From Deltaproteobacteria bacterium (GTDB lineage: Bacteria > Myxococcota_A > Polyangia > Polyangiales > Ga0077539): a stretch of DNA of 64,000 nucleotides. Positions 17,149-25,321 of this stretch are shown here, one piece after another (positions within the stretch are counted from its first letter, which is position 1; each line of letters starts with the position of its first letter). The position numbers and the translations under genes were made by a program. The notes beneath the pieces are model-generated. The model saw only the letters and a program-made list of their open reading frames with translations. It was not told the DNA's origin and did no database searches. The stretch is from assembly GCA_016218725.1 (NCBI GenBank), contig JACRDB010000050.1, positions 62,001-126,000 of the forward strand, in the 5' to 3' direction.

Positions 17149-17157
17149 GGTGCTACC
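17149..17157 (+). promoter_or_regulatory. GGTGCTACC element before the methyltransferase gene
   Basis: It lies 12 bases before the GTG start at 17170 and about 50 bases from the divergent VanW start. No -35 consensus is visible. Confidence 0.35.
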
Positions 17158-17169
17158 ACCCACCGGGCG

Positions 17170-17883
17170 GTGTTCCACCCCGAGGGACCGACCTTCTTCC
17201 AGCTCCTGCGCCAGGCCCTCTCCTCCGTGGAGGAGGGCTACGACCTCCTCGCGCCCCGCTTCGATCACACCCCGTTTCGCACCCCGGACACCATCCTCGA
17301 CGCCGTGGACCGCCGGCTGGAGGCCCTCGGGCCCGTGGACGCCGGCCTGGACCTGTGCTGCGGCACCGGAGCGGCCCTCCCCCTCCTGCGGCGTCGATGC
17401 CGCACCCGGGTGGTAGGGGTGGACCTCTCCCAGGGGATGATGGACGTGGCGCGCCGCGCGGTGGCGGACGAGCCGGGGCCGCCGGTGACCTTTCACCGCG
17501 CGGACGCCACGCGGCTGCCGTACCGCGAGGAGTTTGACCTGGTGGTGAGCTTCGGGGCCTTCGGGCATGTGCTGGAGCGGGACGAGCCCGCGCTGGTGGC
17601 GTCGGTGTGGGAGGCGCTGAGGCCCGGCGGGCGCTTTGTCTTCGTGACCGGGGAGCGCCCGAGGGCGCTCTCGCCCGGTGGTCTCAAGGCGAGGGCCTTC
17701 AACGCCGTGATGCGCGTGCGCAACGCCGTCTGGGATCCTCCCTTCGTGATGTACTACCTCACGTTCCTCCTGCCTCGGGCGACGGAGCTCCTGCGGCAGC
17801 GGGGCTTCGAGGTGCAGGTGGAGCGGTGGCTCTTCGGGGCCCCCTTCGAGCGCCACGCGCTGGTGCTGGCGACGAAGATCTAG
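17170..17883 (+). CDS. Class I SAM-dependent methyltransferase
   Basis: The 237-aa product has the standard motif I 'GLDLCCGTGAALPLL', the acidic end of strand 2 'VVGVDLSQGMMDVARR', motif II 'VTFHRADATRLPYREEFDLVVSFGAFGHV' and motif III 'LRPGGRFVFVTGE'. Helices near the C terminus ('PPFVMYYLTFLLPRATELLRQRGF') probably form the substrate lid. The start is GTG. It heads a likely operon with the beta-barrel protein, the isomerase-like gene and proS, with gaps of 18, 8 and 3 bases. The substrate is unknown. Confidence 0.85.
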   Translation: MFHPEGPTFFQLLRQALSSVEEGYDLLAPRFDHTPFRTPDTILDAVDRRLEALGPVDAGLDLCCGTGAALPLLRRRCRTRVVGVDLSQGMMDVARRAVADEPGPPVTFHRADATRLPYREEFDLVVSFGAFGHVLERDEPALVASVWEALRPGGRFVFVTGERPRALSPGGLKARAFNAVMRVRNAVWDPPFVMYYLTFLLPRATELLRQRGFEVQVERWLFGAPFERHALVLATKI

Positions 17884-17901
17884 AGGGAGCGCGCAGGGAC
17901 C

Positions 17902-18540
17902 ATGAAGCGAGCACGAAGGGTTGTCTGGGCGGTGGCGGCGTGGGCCCTCGGGGCCACGGCGGAGGCGAGGCCCGTACACCACCAGGGCTTCTACACCCGG
18001 CTGGCGCTCGGGGCGGGGTACCTCTCCTCGACGGAGACCACGTCCTTCGGGGACGTGTCGGTGACGGGCGGGGGCCTGGCGTTGCAGGTGGCCCTCGGGG
18101 GCTACGTGGCGCCGGGGCTGGCGCTCCACGGGACGCTCCGGGGCACCGTGGCGCTGGACCCGGCGGTGCGCTTCGGGACCACCACGGCGGTGGTGACCAA
18201 CGGGTCGCTCCAGTCGTCGGCGGTGGGGGTGGGCGTGACGTACACCTTCGTGCCGGTGGACTTCTACCTGTCGGCCTCGCTGGGCGTGGGCGTGCTAAGG
18301 GTCGAGCGGGCCCTCTCGGGGAGCTTCTCCTCGGTGCGCGTCGAGGCGCAGACGGAGCTCGGCCTGGCGCTGGATTTCGGCCTCGGCAAGCAGTGGGCCG
18401 TGAGCGACGACTGGGCCCTCGGGGTGAGCGGGATGCTCTTCTACCAGCGCAACAGCGAGCGGGCCTCGTCGTCGTCGAGCGCGACCTTCCCCATTGACTC
18501 CCTCGGCGTGGCGGTGCTCTTCTCCGCGACCTACCACTAG
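17902..18540 (+). CDS. Predicted outer-membrane beta-barrel protein
   Basis: The 212-aa product has a signal peptide (MKRARRVVWAVAAWALGATAEA). Eight or so amphipathic strands follow ('GFYTRLALGAGYLSS', 'GLALQVALGGYVAPGLALHG', 'VGVGVTYTFVPVDFYLSASLGVGV', 'LGLALDFGLGKQW') and the chain ends 'LFSATYH'. This resembles small OmpW/OmpA-type barrels. No function can be assigned. It lies between the methyltransferase and isomerase-like genes with short gaps, suggesting cotranscription. Confidence 0.65.
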   Translation: MKRARRVVWAVAAWALGATAEARPVHHQGFYTRLALGAGYLSSTETTSFGDVSVTGGGLALQVALGGYVAPGLALHGTLRGTVALDPAVRFGTTTAVVTNGSLQSSAVGVGVTYTFVPVDFYLSASLGVGVLRVERALSGSFSSVRVEAQTELGLALDFGLGKQWAVSDDWALGVSGMLFYQRNSERASSSSSATFPIDSLGVAVLFSATYH

Positions 18541-18548
18541 GACACACG

Positions 18549-19133
18549 ATGAAGCACGTGGATTTCTACTTCGACCTCTCGTCGCCCTACAGCTACCTGG
18601 CGGCCACGCAGATCGACGCGGTGGCCGCGAGGAGCGGCGCGCAGGTGCGGTGGCGGCCCGTGGTCCTCGGGGCGGTGTTCAAGACCGCGGGCAACGACAT
18701 GCCCGCCAGGGTCCCCGCCAAGGCGGTGTACATGCTCAAGGATCTGGAGCGCTGGGCGGAGGAGTACGGGGTGCCCTTCCGGTTCACCTCCCGCTTCCCG
18801 CTGAACGCCATGAAGGCCATGCGGTGCATCGTCGCCGCGGAGGAGAAATCGCTGGAGGGCGCGCTCTCCCTGGCGCTCTTCCGCGCGGTCTGGGTGGACG
18901 ACCGGGACGTGACGGACCCGGCGGTGCTGCGCGAGGTGCTGGCGGGCGTGGGCCTGGACCCGGACGCCACGCTGGCGGCGACGGACACCCAGTCCGTCAA
19001 GGACCGGCTCCGGGCCTACACCGACGGGGCCCTCGGCCTCGGGGCCTTCGGCGCGCCCACGATGGTCGTGGGGGACGCGCTCTTCTGGGGCAACGACAGG
19101 CTTCACTTCGTCGAGAAGGCGCTCAGGGGATAG
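18549..19133 (+). CDS. 2-hydroxychromene-2-carboxylate isomerase / DsbA-like family protein
   Basis: The 194-aa thioredoxin-fold product belongs to the GST-kappa/HCCA-isomerase group. It shows 'FYFDLSSPYSYLAATQID' with the catalytic-position Ser, 'WRPVVLGAVFKTAGN', 'GALGLGAFGAPTMVVGDALFWGNDRL' and the terminal helix 'FVEKAL'. The family isomerises 2-hydroxychromene-2-carboxylate in naphthalene degradation or acts on glutathione conjugates. No catabolic genes are nearby, so the true substrate is open. It ends 3 bases before proS. Confidence 0.85.
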   Translation: MKHVDFYFDLSSPYSYLAATQIDAVAARSGAQVRWRPVVLGAVFKTAGNDMPARVPAKAVYMLKDLERWAEEYGVPFRFTSRFPLNAMKAMRCIVAAEEKSLEGALSLALFRAVWVDDRDVTDPAVLREVLAGVGLDPDATLAATDTQSVKDRLRAYTDGALGLGAFGAPTMVVGDALFWGNDRLHFVEKALRG

Positions 19134-19136
19134 GTC

Positions 19137-20888
19137 ATGCGATACTCCCAGGCGTTGATTCCCACGCTCCGCGAGGACCCCGCGGAGGCGCGCAAGACAC
19201 CGTCCCACCGGCTGCTCCTGCGCGCGGGCTACGTGCGCCAGGTGGGCGCCGGACTCTACGAGTTCCTCCCGCTGGGCCTGAGGGTGCTGCGCAAGGTCGA
19301 GCGCATCGTCCGGGAGGAGATGGACCGGGCGGGGGCCCTGGAGGTGATGCTCCCGGCGCTCCTGCCCGCGGAGCTCTTCCGCGAGAGCGGGCGCTGGGAC
19401 CTCTTCGGCGCGACGCTCTTCCGGCTCAAGGACCAGAAGCGCAACGACTACCACCTGGGGCCCACCCACGAGGAGGTGATCACGGACCTGGTGCGCTCGG
19501 TGGTGCGCTCGTACCGCCAGCTCCCGGTGAACCTCTACCAGGTGCAGTGGAAGTACCGCGACGAGCCCCGGCCCCGGGCGGGGCTCCTGCGCTGCCGGGA
19601 GTTCCTGATGAAGGACGCCTACAGCTTCGACGCGGACGAGGCCGGGGCGCTCCGGAGCTACGAGGCCATGCGCGTGGCGTACACGCGCATCTTCGAGCGG
19701 GTGGGGCTGCGCTTCCGGATGGTGGCGGCGGACAGCGGGGCCATGGGCGGGAGCACCAGCGCGGAGTTCCAGCTCCTGGCGGACACCGGCGAGGACTCCA
19801 TCGTGGTGTGCCCATCGTGCACCTACGCGGCCAACGTAGAGGCCGCCCAGGCCCAGAAGCCCGCGGTGCTGGCGGGGGGGGCCGGCAGCGGCAAGCGCCC
19901 GAAGGAGGTGGCCACGCCCGGGAAGAAGACCATCGAGGACGTGGCGGAGTTCCTCAAGGTGGACGCCAGGCAGACAGTGAAGGCGGGGTGCTACCTCTAC
20001 GGGCGCGCGGGGGAGGCGGACACGAGGCTCCTCCTGGCGTTTGTCCGTGGGGACCGTCGCTTCAACGAGGTGGCCCTGACGCGGGAGGCCGGCGCGAGCT
20101 GGCTGCGCCCCGCGGAGGACGACGAGCTCACCGCGAGGGAGCTCCCGGCGGGGTACCTGGGGCCCCTGACGTCGCTGCCCGCGTCGGTGGACGCGGTGCT
20201 GGTGGACGCCGAGGCGAGCGTGCTGGAGGACGTGGTGGCCGGCGCGAACAGGGCCGGGTACCACGTCACGGGCGTGAGCGTCCCCAAGGCCCTGGAGGGC
20301 CTCGGGGCGCGGGCGCGGGTGGCGGACTTGCGCGCCGTGGGGCGGGGCGACCCCTGCCCGCAGTGCGCGACGCCGCTGGAGGAGTACCGCGGGATCGAGG
20401 GCGGGCACATCTTCGTGCTCGGCACGCACTACACGGTGAAGATGAACGCGCGCTACCAGGACGAGAAGGGCCAGGAGAAGCCCATCGTGATGGGGTGCTA
20501 CGGCATCGGGGTGTCGCGCCTGGTGGCGGGTGCCGTGGAGCAGCGCCACGACGCCGACGGGATCGTGTGGCCCATGGCCATCGCGCCGTACCACGTGGTG
20601 CTCACGCCGCTGGCCGGCGACGAGGCCGTCAAGGACACCGCCGAGCGGCTCTACCGCGAGCTCACCGAGGCGGGCGTGGAGGTGCTGCTCGATGACCGCG
20701 AGGAGCGCCCCGGGGTGAAATTCAAGGACGCGGACCTCCTGGGCATCCCCCTGCGGGTGACCCTCGGCAAGAAGGCCCTGGACCAGGGCAAGGTGGAGCT
20801 CAAGGCGCGGGACTCCAAGGCCGTGGAGCTGGTGGACGCAGCCACCGCCGGGGCCACCATCGCCGCGAGGGTGAAGGCAGCGCTGTAG
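19137..20888 (+). CDS. proS: Prolyl-tRNA synthetase
   Basis: ProRS charges tRNA-Pro. The 583-aa bacterial-type enzyme shows class II motifs: 'RAGYVRQVGAGLYEFLPLGLRVL' and 'MLPALLPAELFRESGRW' (motif 1 region), 'RDEPRPRAGLLRCREFLMKDAYSFD' (motif 2) and 'MGCYGIGVSRLVAGAVEQ' (motif 3). The editing (INS) domain lies between motifs 2 and 3 ('CPSCTYAANVEAAQ', '...GEADTRLLLAFVRGDR'). A C-terminal anticodon-binding domain follows. Its last codons (VKAAL-stop) form part of a 37-bp direct repeat that recurs at 25266, marking this 3' end as the integration site of the adjacent island. Confidence 0.97.
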   Translation: MRYSQALIPTLREDPAEARKTPSHRLLLRAGYVRQVGAGLYEFLPLGLRVLRKVERIVREEMDRAGALEVMLPALLPAELFRESGRWDLFGATLFRLKDQKRNDYHLGPTHEEVITDLVRSVVRSYRQLPVNLYQVQWKYRDEPRPRAGLLRCREFLMKDAYSFDADEAGALRSYEAMRVAYTRIFERVGLRFRMVAADSGAMGGSTSAEFQLLADTGEDSIVVCPSCTYAANVEAAQAQKPAVLAGGAGSGKRPKEVATPGKKTIEDVAEFLKVDARQTVKAGCYLYGRAGEADTRLLLAFVRGDRRFNEVALTREAGASWLRPAEDDELTARELPAGYLGPLTSLPASVDAVLVDAEASVLEDVVAGANRAGYHVTGVSVPKALEGLGARARVADLRAVGRGDPCPQCATPLEEYRGIEGGHIFVLGTHYTVKMNARYQDEKGQEKPIVMGCYGIGVSRLVAGAVEQRHDADGIVWPMAIAPYHVVLTPLAGDEAVKDTAERLYRELTEAGVEVLLDDREERPGVKFKDADLLGIPLRVTLGKKALDQGKVELKARDSKAVELVDAATAGATIAARVKAAL

Positions 20889-20897
20889 GGCGGTGTA
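20861..20897 (+). repeat. Direct repeat, putative att site at the proS 3' end
   Basis: This 37-bp segment covers the last codons and stop of proS. It recurs at 25266-25301 with one substitution and one 1-base gap. The core GTGAAGGC(A/G)GCGCTGTAG runs through the stop codon. Confidence 0.75.
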
Positions 20898-20953
20898 GCA
20901 GGTGGCCGCAGGGACGTAGCGCCCAGGCGAGGTAGCTGATAGGGTGCGCCCAC

Positions 20954-21307
20954 ATGGCCCGTCGGTACGAACCGAATCCAAAGCACAAACCCGGCCCCGC
21001 GGGCGTCGGTAGTCTCTGTCCGGAGGAACTGACGATTGAGGAGGCGCAGGGCCTCCTGGAGCAAGCGATTACGGATCCGACTACGAGCGGCGCTGGTTCT
21101 CTCTGGATTTACTCCAGGGGATGGGTCTTTCGAGCGCGCCCGACGGACGTAGCGCGCGACGTCTGGCATGGTTACCCGGTCCCCGGCTGTGACGTGCCAA
21201 AGGAAGTGATGCAGGAGTTCCGGCAAAGAAACTGGGTCACGGATCGCAAGGTGATGCGTGCGATCTACGAGCAGCGGTCGCTTCCTGGCCGCTGGCCTTC
21301 TGGATGA
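20954..21307 (+). CDS. Small protein of unknown function, first gene of the island
   Basis: I do not recognise this 117-aa protein. It starts with a basic, Pro-rich segment (ARRYEPNPKHKPGPAG). A short amphipathic helix 'TIEEAQGLLEQAI' follows, then a compact Trp/Tyr-rich core 'SLWIYSRGWVFRARPTDVARDVWHGYPVPGCD' in sense, and a charged helical end ('VPKEVMQEFRQR', 'TDRKVMRAIYEQ'). There is no signal peptide or membrane segment. Its stop is 4 bases before the ATG of the ImmA-like gene, so the two are almost certainly cotranslated. It could be a partner or accessory of that protein; this is inference from spacing only. Confidence 0.6.
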   Translation: MARRYEPNPKHKPGPAGVGSLCPEELTIEEAQGLLEQAITDPTTSGAGSLWIYSRGWVFRARPTDVARDVWHGYPVPGCDVPKEVMQEFRQRNWVTDRKVMRAIYEQRSLPGRWPSG

Positions 21308-21311
21308 AGCC

Positions 21312-22739
21312 ATGAGCCTCCATTTCGGGTCCCCTGGAACGTTTGAGATCGAGGTCTCGCTCCTCGATGATCCGTCGGAGGTCGGAGACGCCCTTCATCG
21401 TGCAAGTTGGGGGGAGTTCAGACTACGCGTCAATGGGCGGTTACTCACTCGTAGTGAGGGTGGGGCGGCACCGAGCGATGCCGTACGGTGGCACCTGCTG
21501 CCGCTCCTGTCGTGGTGGCGGCGGAACCTAAGGGCGATCTTCAATGAAGAGCATCTCCCTCGGCTCCTCTCCGAGATCCCTTCGGCCTGTGCGTGGTTCG
21601 AGCGGAGTACGCGCCCCCCGGTGACCTTGCTCGAAGGTGAGGAGGAGCGATGGTTCGAGGACCGCCAGGATTGGTGGGCCCGCCACGCTCTGAGGGCTGG
21701 CGCGGACGGAGGGCTGGTCCCTTTTGTCTTCTTTCGACGGCAAGGAGAGTACCTCGAGTGTTCCTGGGACAATCATCGGTTCCCGCCAGCTCGGAAGGGA
21801 GTTCAGTTTGTAGATCGTGAGGGCGTGGAGTTCGTCGACGTGGAGGTCGCGGCCGCCGTGGTCTCGGACTTCCTGCGAGAGGTCACGGCACGTATCACGG
21901 CGAGGGTCGGGCAATTCTCGATGCAGTCGGAGTCCTCGGACGAACAGGATCCCTGGCGGTGGCTCCTGCCTCCCCATGTGCTCCGCGAAATTGCCTCGCA
22001 GCCGCGGCTTCGCGCGCGAATCGCGAGGAAGACTCGGGACGGCCGCCACGCCTTCCTCGCGACGCACAGCGCGGAGACGCAACTCCTTGCTGCACTGCCT
22101 CCCTCGATCTCGCCTGCCACGATCCTCAAGGTCCTTGGGGAGGATGTTGCCCCGGACCGCGGCGGCCGCTTGCTGGCGCTCAGGCGCCCGTCGAAGCCCT
22201 CCGTGACGGGGCCGTGGGAAGCTGGCTATGACGCGGCGCTGGCGACTCGGCGGGCGCTTGGCCTGCTTGATGCGCCGGTTGGAAATATCAAGAAGCTCCT
22301 GGCGGAATCCATCGACGTAGAAGCGACGGCGGTGTCAATTGGCAGCGCCATCGACGGTGGGAGAGCGTGGCTCGGAAAGGGGAGCCCCCGAGTCTTTCGG
22401 AACTCGCGCTCCTCCCTTGGGCGCACGGAGAGCTTTGCCTTCGCGCGCGAGCTCGGGCATCTTGTCATGGATCCTGCGCCAGAGGGGGAAGTGGCGGGGT
22501 TGTCAACGGCCTGGGAGTCCTGGCCGATCTCGGCGAGGGCCAAGGCGTTCGCGGTCATGTTCCTGATGCCCGAGGGCGCATTGAAGGCACGGAGGAGTCT
22601 AACGAAGGTAGATGGCGCCAGTCTCACCGTCCTGGCGGAGGAGTTCGGCCTGACCCCGGTTACCGCCGCGTGGCACCTTCGTAACCTCCAGATCATCAGC
22701 GAGGATCAACGCCTGGCGCTACTTGGGCGTGTGACATGA
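21312..22739 (+). CDS. ImmA/IrrE-like protein with a degenerate HExxH
   Basis: The C-terminal quarter of this 475-aa product resembles ImmA/IrrE metallopeptidases: 'RTESFAFARELGHLVMDPA' aligns with the zinc helix and 'SARAKAFAVMFLMPEGAL' with the downstream AN-x-FA-x-x-LLMP helix. The first zinc His of HExxH is Arg here (RELGH), and the third-ligand Glu is not obvious, so peptidase activity is doubtful. A segment after it ('LTVLAEEFGLTPVTAAWHLRNLQII') reads like the C-terminal helix-turn-helix of the family. The N-terminal 300 residues are unfamiliar. ImmA-type proteins usually inactivate a partner repressor; the candidate here is the convergent HTH protein 20 bases away. The ATG at 21312 is chosen over 21258 because it follows the upstream stop closely. 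Confidence 0.6.
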   Translation: MSLHFGSPGTFEIEVSLLDDPSEVGDALHRASWGEFRLRVNGRLLTRSEGGAAPSDAVRWHLLPLLSWWRRNLRAIFNEEHLPRLLSEIPSACAWFERSTRPPVTLLEGEEERWFEDRQDWWARHALRAGADGGLVPFVFFRRQGEYLECSWDNHRFPPARKGVQFVDREGVEFVDVEVAAAVVSDFLREVTARITARVGQFSMQSESSDEQDPWRWLLPPHVLREIASQPRLRARIARKTRDGRHAFLATHSAETQLLAALPPSISPATILKVLGEDVAPDRGGRLLALRRPSKPSVTGPWEAGYDAALATRRALGLLDAPVGNIKKLLAESIDVEATAVSIGSAIDGGRAWLGKGSPRVFRNSRSSLGRTESFAFARELGHLVMDPAPEGEVAGLSTAWESWPISARAKAFAVMFLMPEGALKARRSLTKVDGASLTVLAEEFGLTPVTAAWHLRNLQIISEDQRLALLGRVT

Positions 22740-22759
22740 CAGGAACCATTCGGGCCGAC

Positions 22760-25090
22760 TCACTCGTCATCGGAGTCGTCGTCCCTGGCTCGTTGGGCGG
22801 CTTCTTCGGCGAGGAGCGTCCCACTGATGGCACCTTCGATGCCCGCTGCGAAGGCCCGCTCGACTCGCGACTCCCAGGGCGTGGCCATGAAGGTCAGGGT
22901 GATCTTCGTCGAGCCCTGTGAGAGGAGTACCTTCCGAGGGACCTCCACCTGGCTACGTGTGAAATAGTATCCAGAGGTGAGAGCGGTGTGGGATCCGACA
23001 TCATGGACGAGGGAAGATACTGCGTGGGACTCAAGCGGGTCGTCCTTGAAGAGGTGTGGCTCCCGCCAGAAGTCTGCCTCGAGCGGGTGTCCGCTGGCAG
23101 CCTCGATGATCGTTGCGCTGACAAGTGCGATGAGGTGGCCCCCCATCTCGAGCACACCTGTGCCATCGTGGAGGGTCAGCGAGGAGCGACGATCGAGAGC
23201 CCTCCGGAGGGCGATCCACATAGCGGCGAGCATCAGATCCGCCTCCCTCCAGAACTGCGGATGGGTCACCACTGCTTCGCGGCGCCAACCGATGACTGTA
23301 GAGCCAATGGCTGATCTACCAAGCGACCAGAGGGCCGTTCCGGCGACGCCGATCGTGGATGGAGAGTGATCGAAGAGGGAAATCAACTCATCCAGGTTGG
23401 ATCCCACGGCTGACGTAGGGAGGAGGAACCGGAGCCCCTTGAATGCCTCCATGAGTTCATGATGTGTGGGCGGATCGTAGCCGTAGGTTCGGCGCCTCAC
23501 ACCGTCGATGATGACCGGCGTGAGGAAACTGAGCGAGGAGTCGCGGGAGATTCGCGGCGCAACCAGCGCCGGAATGCCCTGAAGCTCGACAGCCGCGCAC
23601 GCAACCCGCCGGTCGACCTCGCATGTCGGGAGGAGCGTCAGGTCGAGGGAGTCCTTCTGGGCCCTCCGAGGTGCCACTCGCAAACCGACGACTGGGGGAC
23701 ACGCATCGAGGATTCGACCGAGCAACTCCTTCCATCCCTTGGCGAGAGGCGCGCCTGGGGGCTGGAGCTCATTGTGTAGAAGCAAAGCCGCGCGAGCGAA
23801 CTCCAGTTCGTCGCGGTCCTTCCGTTCGGGATCGATCCGCGCGAACGCAGCGTCCATATACGGGTCATCGAGCCACGCCTCGATCGGGATCGTCTGAACC
23901 AGCCTCTGCAGGCGCACTGCGGCGTTCTCACGCTGCGCCAGATCATGAAATTGAACCCCGTGGAGGTTCGAGAGCCGGTCCCGAACGATATCCGTCGTGT
24001 TCAGAACGTGCAGAGAAGCGCCGATCTGGACCGCTCGGGGAACGCTCCCTCCTCGTTCAACAGAGGCACGATGGATAGCGAGGTCCTTCTCGTCTCCCGA
24101 AGTAGTGATCGAGATTCCTGCTTCCTTCGCCCTCCCAAGAAGAGCCTCTCCCCACTCTTCAGGGGTTGCAAGCGCGCGGACTCCCAGGTACTTCCCCCAC
24201 GCCGCCCGGAGTTCCTTCTCTACAATGGCCTCGTGGGTGCCATATTGGTAGGGGCGCGAACGCCGCATCCGAATCTCACGACCGACCGTCAGGTTCGCGA
24301 GAAGGGTTCGTAGTGCGACGGGCGTTCCCGCCAACTCTTCCGGAGGCTCCGCAGGAGCGATGTCCTTGAGCAGTGTGTCGAGGCCCCGACCGGCCGTCGC
24401 AGGATCCACTTCATCAATGGCCTGTCCGCTTGCGAGCCGTGCGAGCCCTTGTTCCGGCGAAAGCGCGAAGGAATTCCCAACGTGCGCGTAGGAATTCCCT
24501 CTCCACTCCAAGGCGATCCAGCGCGCTATGGGATCGAAACGCCGACCAGAGACGACGACAGCTCCATCAGAAGCTAGCTGGAGCGTACGGCTCCGTCCCC
24601 GGTCCGAATCAGAGACCGTCTCGACGCACACTCTCCCCTCCGGGGTACATCGTGGAAGGAGGTATGGACGCTGCTCCGTGGTGACAATGAGCGCGACCCG
24701 TCCGGGAACCGCAAGTACGATCTCGTCTGCGAGTTCCTCGCAGGCCTCCAAGATCGCCCGGCCTGGCAGACAGTCCGACAGGTCTACCACGGCGAGCAGA
24801 GGACGATCTTCGGGACTGAGAAGCGCGCCAGCTTCCTTGAGGAAGGCTCCTCGCTCGTCCCCAACCACCTCAAGAATGTCCAGGAGGTCCGACGCGTTGG
24901 CCAGGTCGGAGAAAAAGAACCGGACCGCAGCCACTTCACCCTTCTTCAGCCGGGAGATGTGCGACTCCACGGTTTCGTGGGCGAATTCTCGCTGGCGCCT
25001 CGACGCGTGTTCCCTGAACTGGGCCGCGAGGGCGGTCTGCTTGATGCCTCGAACCTCGAGGGTTCGTATGAATCTCTCCCCGATTGTCAC
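22760..25090 (-). CDS. Large protein with an N-terminal XRE/wHTH-like domain
   Basis: This 776-aa product opens with a helix-turn-helix region (residues 1-75). It has 'RFIRTLEVRGIKQTALAAQFREHA', then 'ETVESHISRLKKGEV' as the likely recognition helix and wing. An effector-like alpha/beta region follows ('PLLAVVDLSDCLPGRAILEACEEL', 'RVALIVTTEQRPYLLP'), and then about 500 residues I do not recognise. The C terminus is acidic (RDDDSDDE). The GTG start at 25090 is preferred to the longer in-frame frame to 25237: GGAGG lies 4 bases upstream and the HTH begins at once. It is convergent with the ImmA-like gene, so the pair could be a regulator and its protease-like antagonist. The function is unknown. 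Confidence 0.6.
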   Translation of the reverse strand: MTIGERFIRTLEVRGIKQTALAAQFREHASRRQREFAHETVESHISRLKKGEVAAVRFFFSDLANASDLLDILEVVGDERGAFLKEAGALLSPEDRPLLAVVDLSDCLPGRAILEACEELADEIVLAVPGRVALIVTTEQRPYLLPRCTPEGRVCVETVSDSDRGRSRTLQLASDGAVVVSGRRFDPIARWIALEWRGNSYAHVGNSFALSPEQGLARLASGQAIDEVDPATAGRGLDTLLKDIAPAEPPEELAGTPVALRTLLANLTVGREIRMRRSRPYQYGTHEAIVEKELRAAWGKYLGVRALATPEEWGEALLGRAKEAGISITTSGDEKDLAIHRASVERGGSVPRAVQIGASLHVLNTTDIVRDRLSNLHGVQFHDLAQRENAAVRLQRLVQTIPIEAWLDDPYMDAAFARIDPERKDRDELEFARAALLLHNELQPPGAPLAKGWKELLGRILDACPPVVGLRVAPRRAQKDSLDLTLLPTCEVDRRVACAAVELQGIPALVAPRISRDSSLSFLTPVIIDGVRRRTYGYDPPTHHELMEAFKGLRFLLPTSAVGSNLDELISLFDHSPSTIGVAGTALWSLGRSAIGSTVIGWRREAVVTHPQFWREADLMLAAMWIALRRALDRRSSLTLHDGTGVLEMGGHLIALVSATIIEAASGHPLEADFWREPHLFKDDPLESHAVSSLVHDVGSHTALTSGYYFTRSQVEVPRKVLLSQGSTKITLTFMATPWESRVERAFAAGIEGAISGTLLAEEAAQRARDDDSDDE

Positions 25091-25145
25091 GGTGCCTCCA
25101 GTCCCTGGGGTGTTGACGCTGCGGCGCAACGAAACCTGACACGGG

Positions 25146-25172
25146 ATCGAAGCGGTGTCACCGCGCTTCGAT
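25146..25172. promoter_or_regulatory. Imperfect palindrome upstream of the large HTH gene
   Basis: ATCGAAGCG (25146-25154) and CGCTTCGAT (25164-25172) form a perfect 9-base inverted repeat. Inside it CGGTG-T-CACCG can also pair. It lies 56 bases before the GTG start at 25090 and is a candidate operator for the HTH protein itself. Confidence 0.4.
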
Positions 25173-25265
25173 TGCTGCAACTCCAGTGGCGGATCGCCAA
25201 ACAAGCCGGGGAGGTTGCAGTCCCCTCTGCAACCCACGCAAGTCGCCAGGCATCCGGCCGGCCCT

Positions 25266-25301
25266 CGCCGCGGGGTGAAGGCGGCGCTGTAGGGCGGTGT
25301 A
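25266..25301 (+). repeat. Direct repeat, putative distal att site
   Basis: This is the second copy of the proS 3' terminus (see 20861-20897). It still encodes VKAAL-stop in one frame, although it is detached from proS. It marks the right end of the island, just before the 3' end of the next gene. Confidence 0.75.
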
Positions 25302-25321
25302 CGTCGCTGTGCGGCGCTGTG

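Larger units (their letters stand above)
20898..25265. mobile_element. Lower-GC genomic island inserted at the 3' end of proS
   Basis: About 4.37 kb between two copies of the proS terminus. Hand counts of single 60-base lines gave 55 % (23941) and 65 % (24541) GC inside, against 68 % and 72 % in proS. The content is a 117-aa protein gene, an ImmA/IrrE-like gene and a convergent HTH-containing giant gene, none housekeeping. Duplication of a gene's 3' end on both sides is the usual mark of site-specific integration. No recombinase is encoded within it, so it may be a remnant or be mobilised in trans. Confidence 0.65.

Noticed and set aside
18494..20981. Long open frames of 733 and 814 aa over the isomerase and proS genes.
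   Set aside because: They are composition shadows in other frames, rich in Arg/Gly/Pro/His with no domain, while the overlapped genes are clear proS and HCCA-isomerase-like genes.
20954..22739. Classic toxin-antitoxin pair for the first two island genes.
   Set aside because: Sizes (117 and 475 aa) and folds do not match any toxin-antitoxin type I know, so I left the function open.
20898..25265. Integrase, transposase or terminal inverted repeats within the island.
   Set aside because: I read both strands and found no recombinase-like product and no end-to-end inverted repeats.
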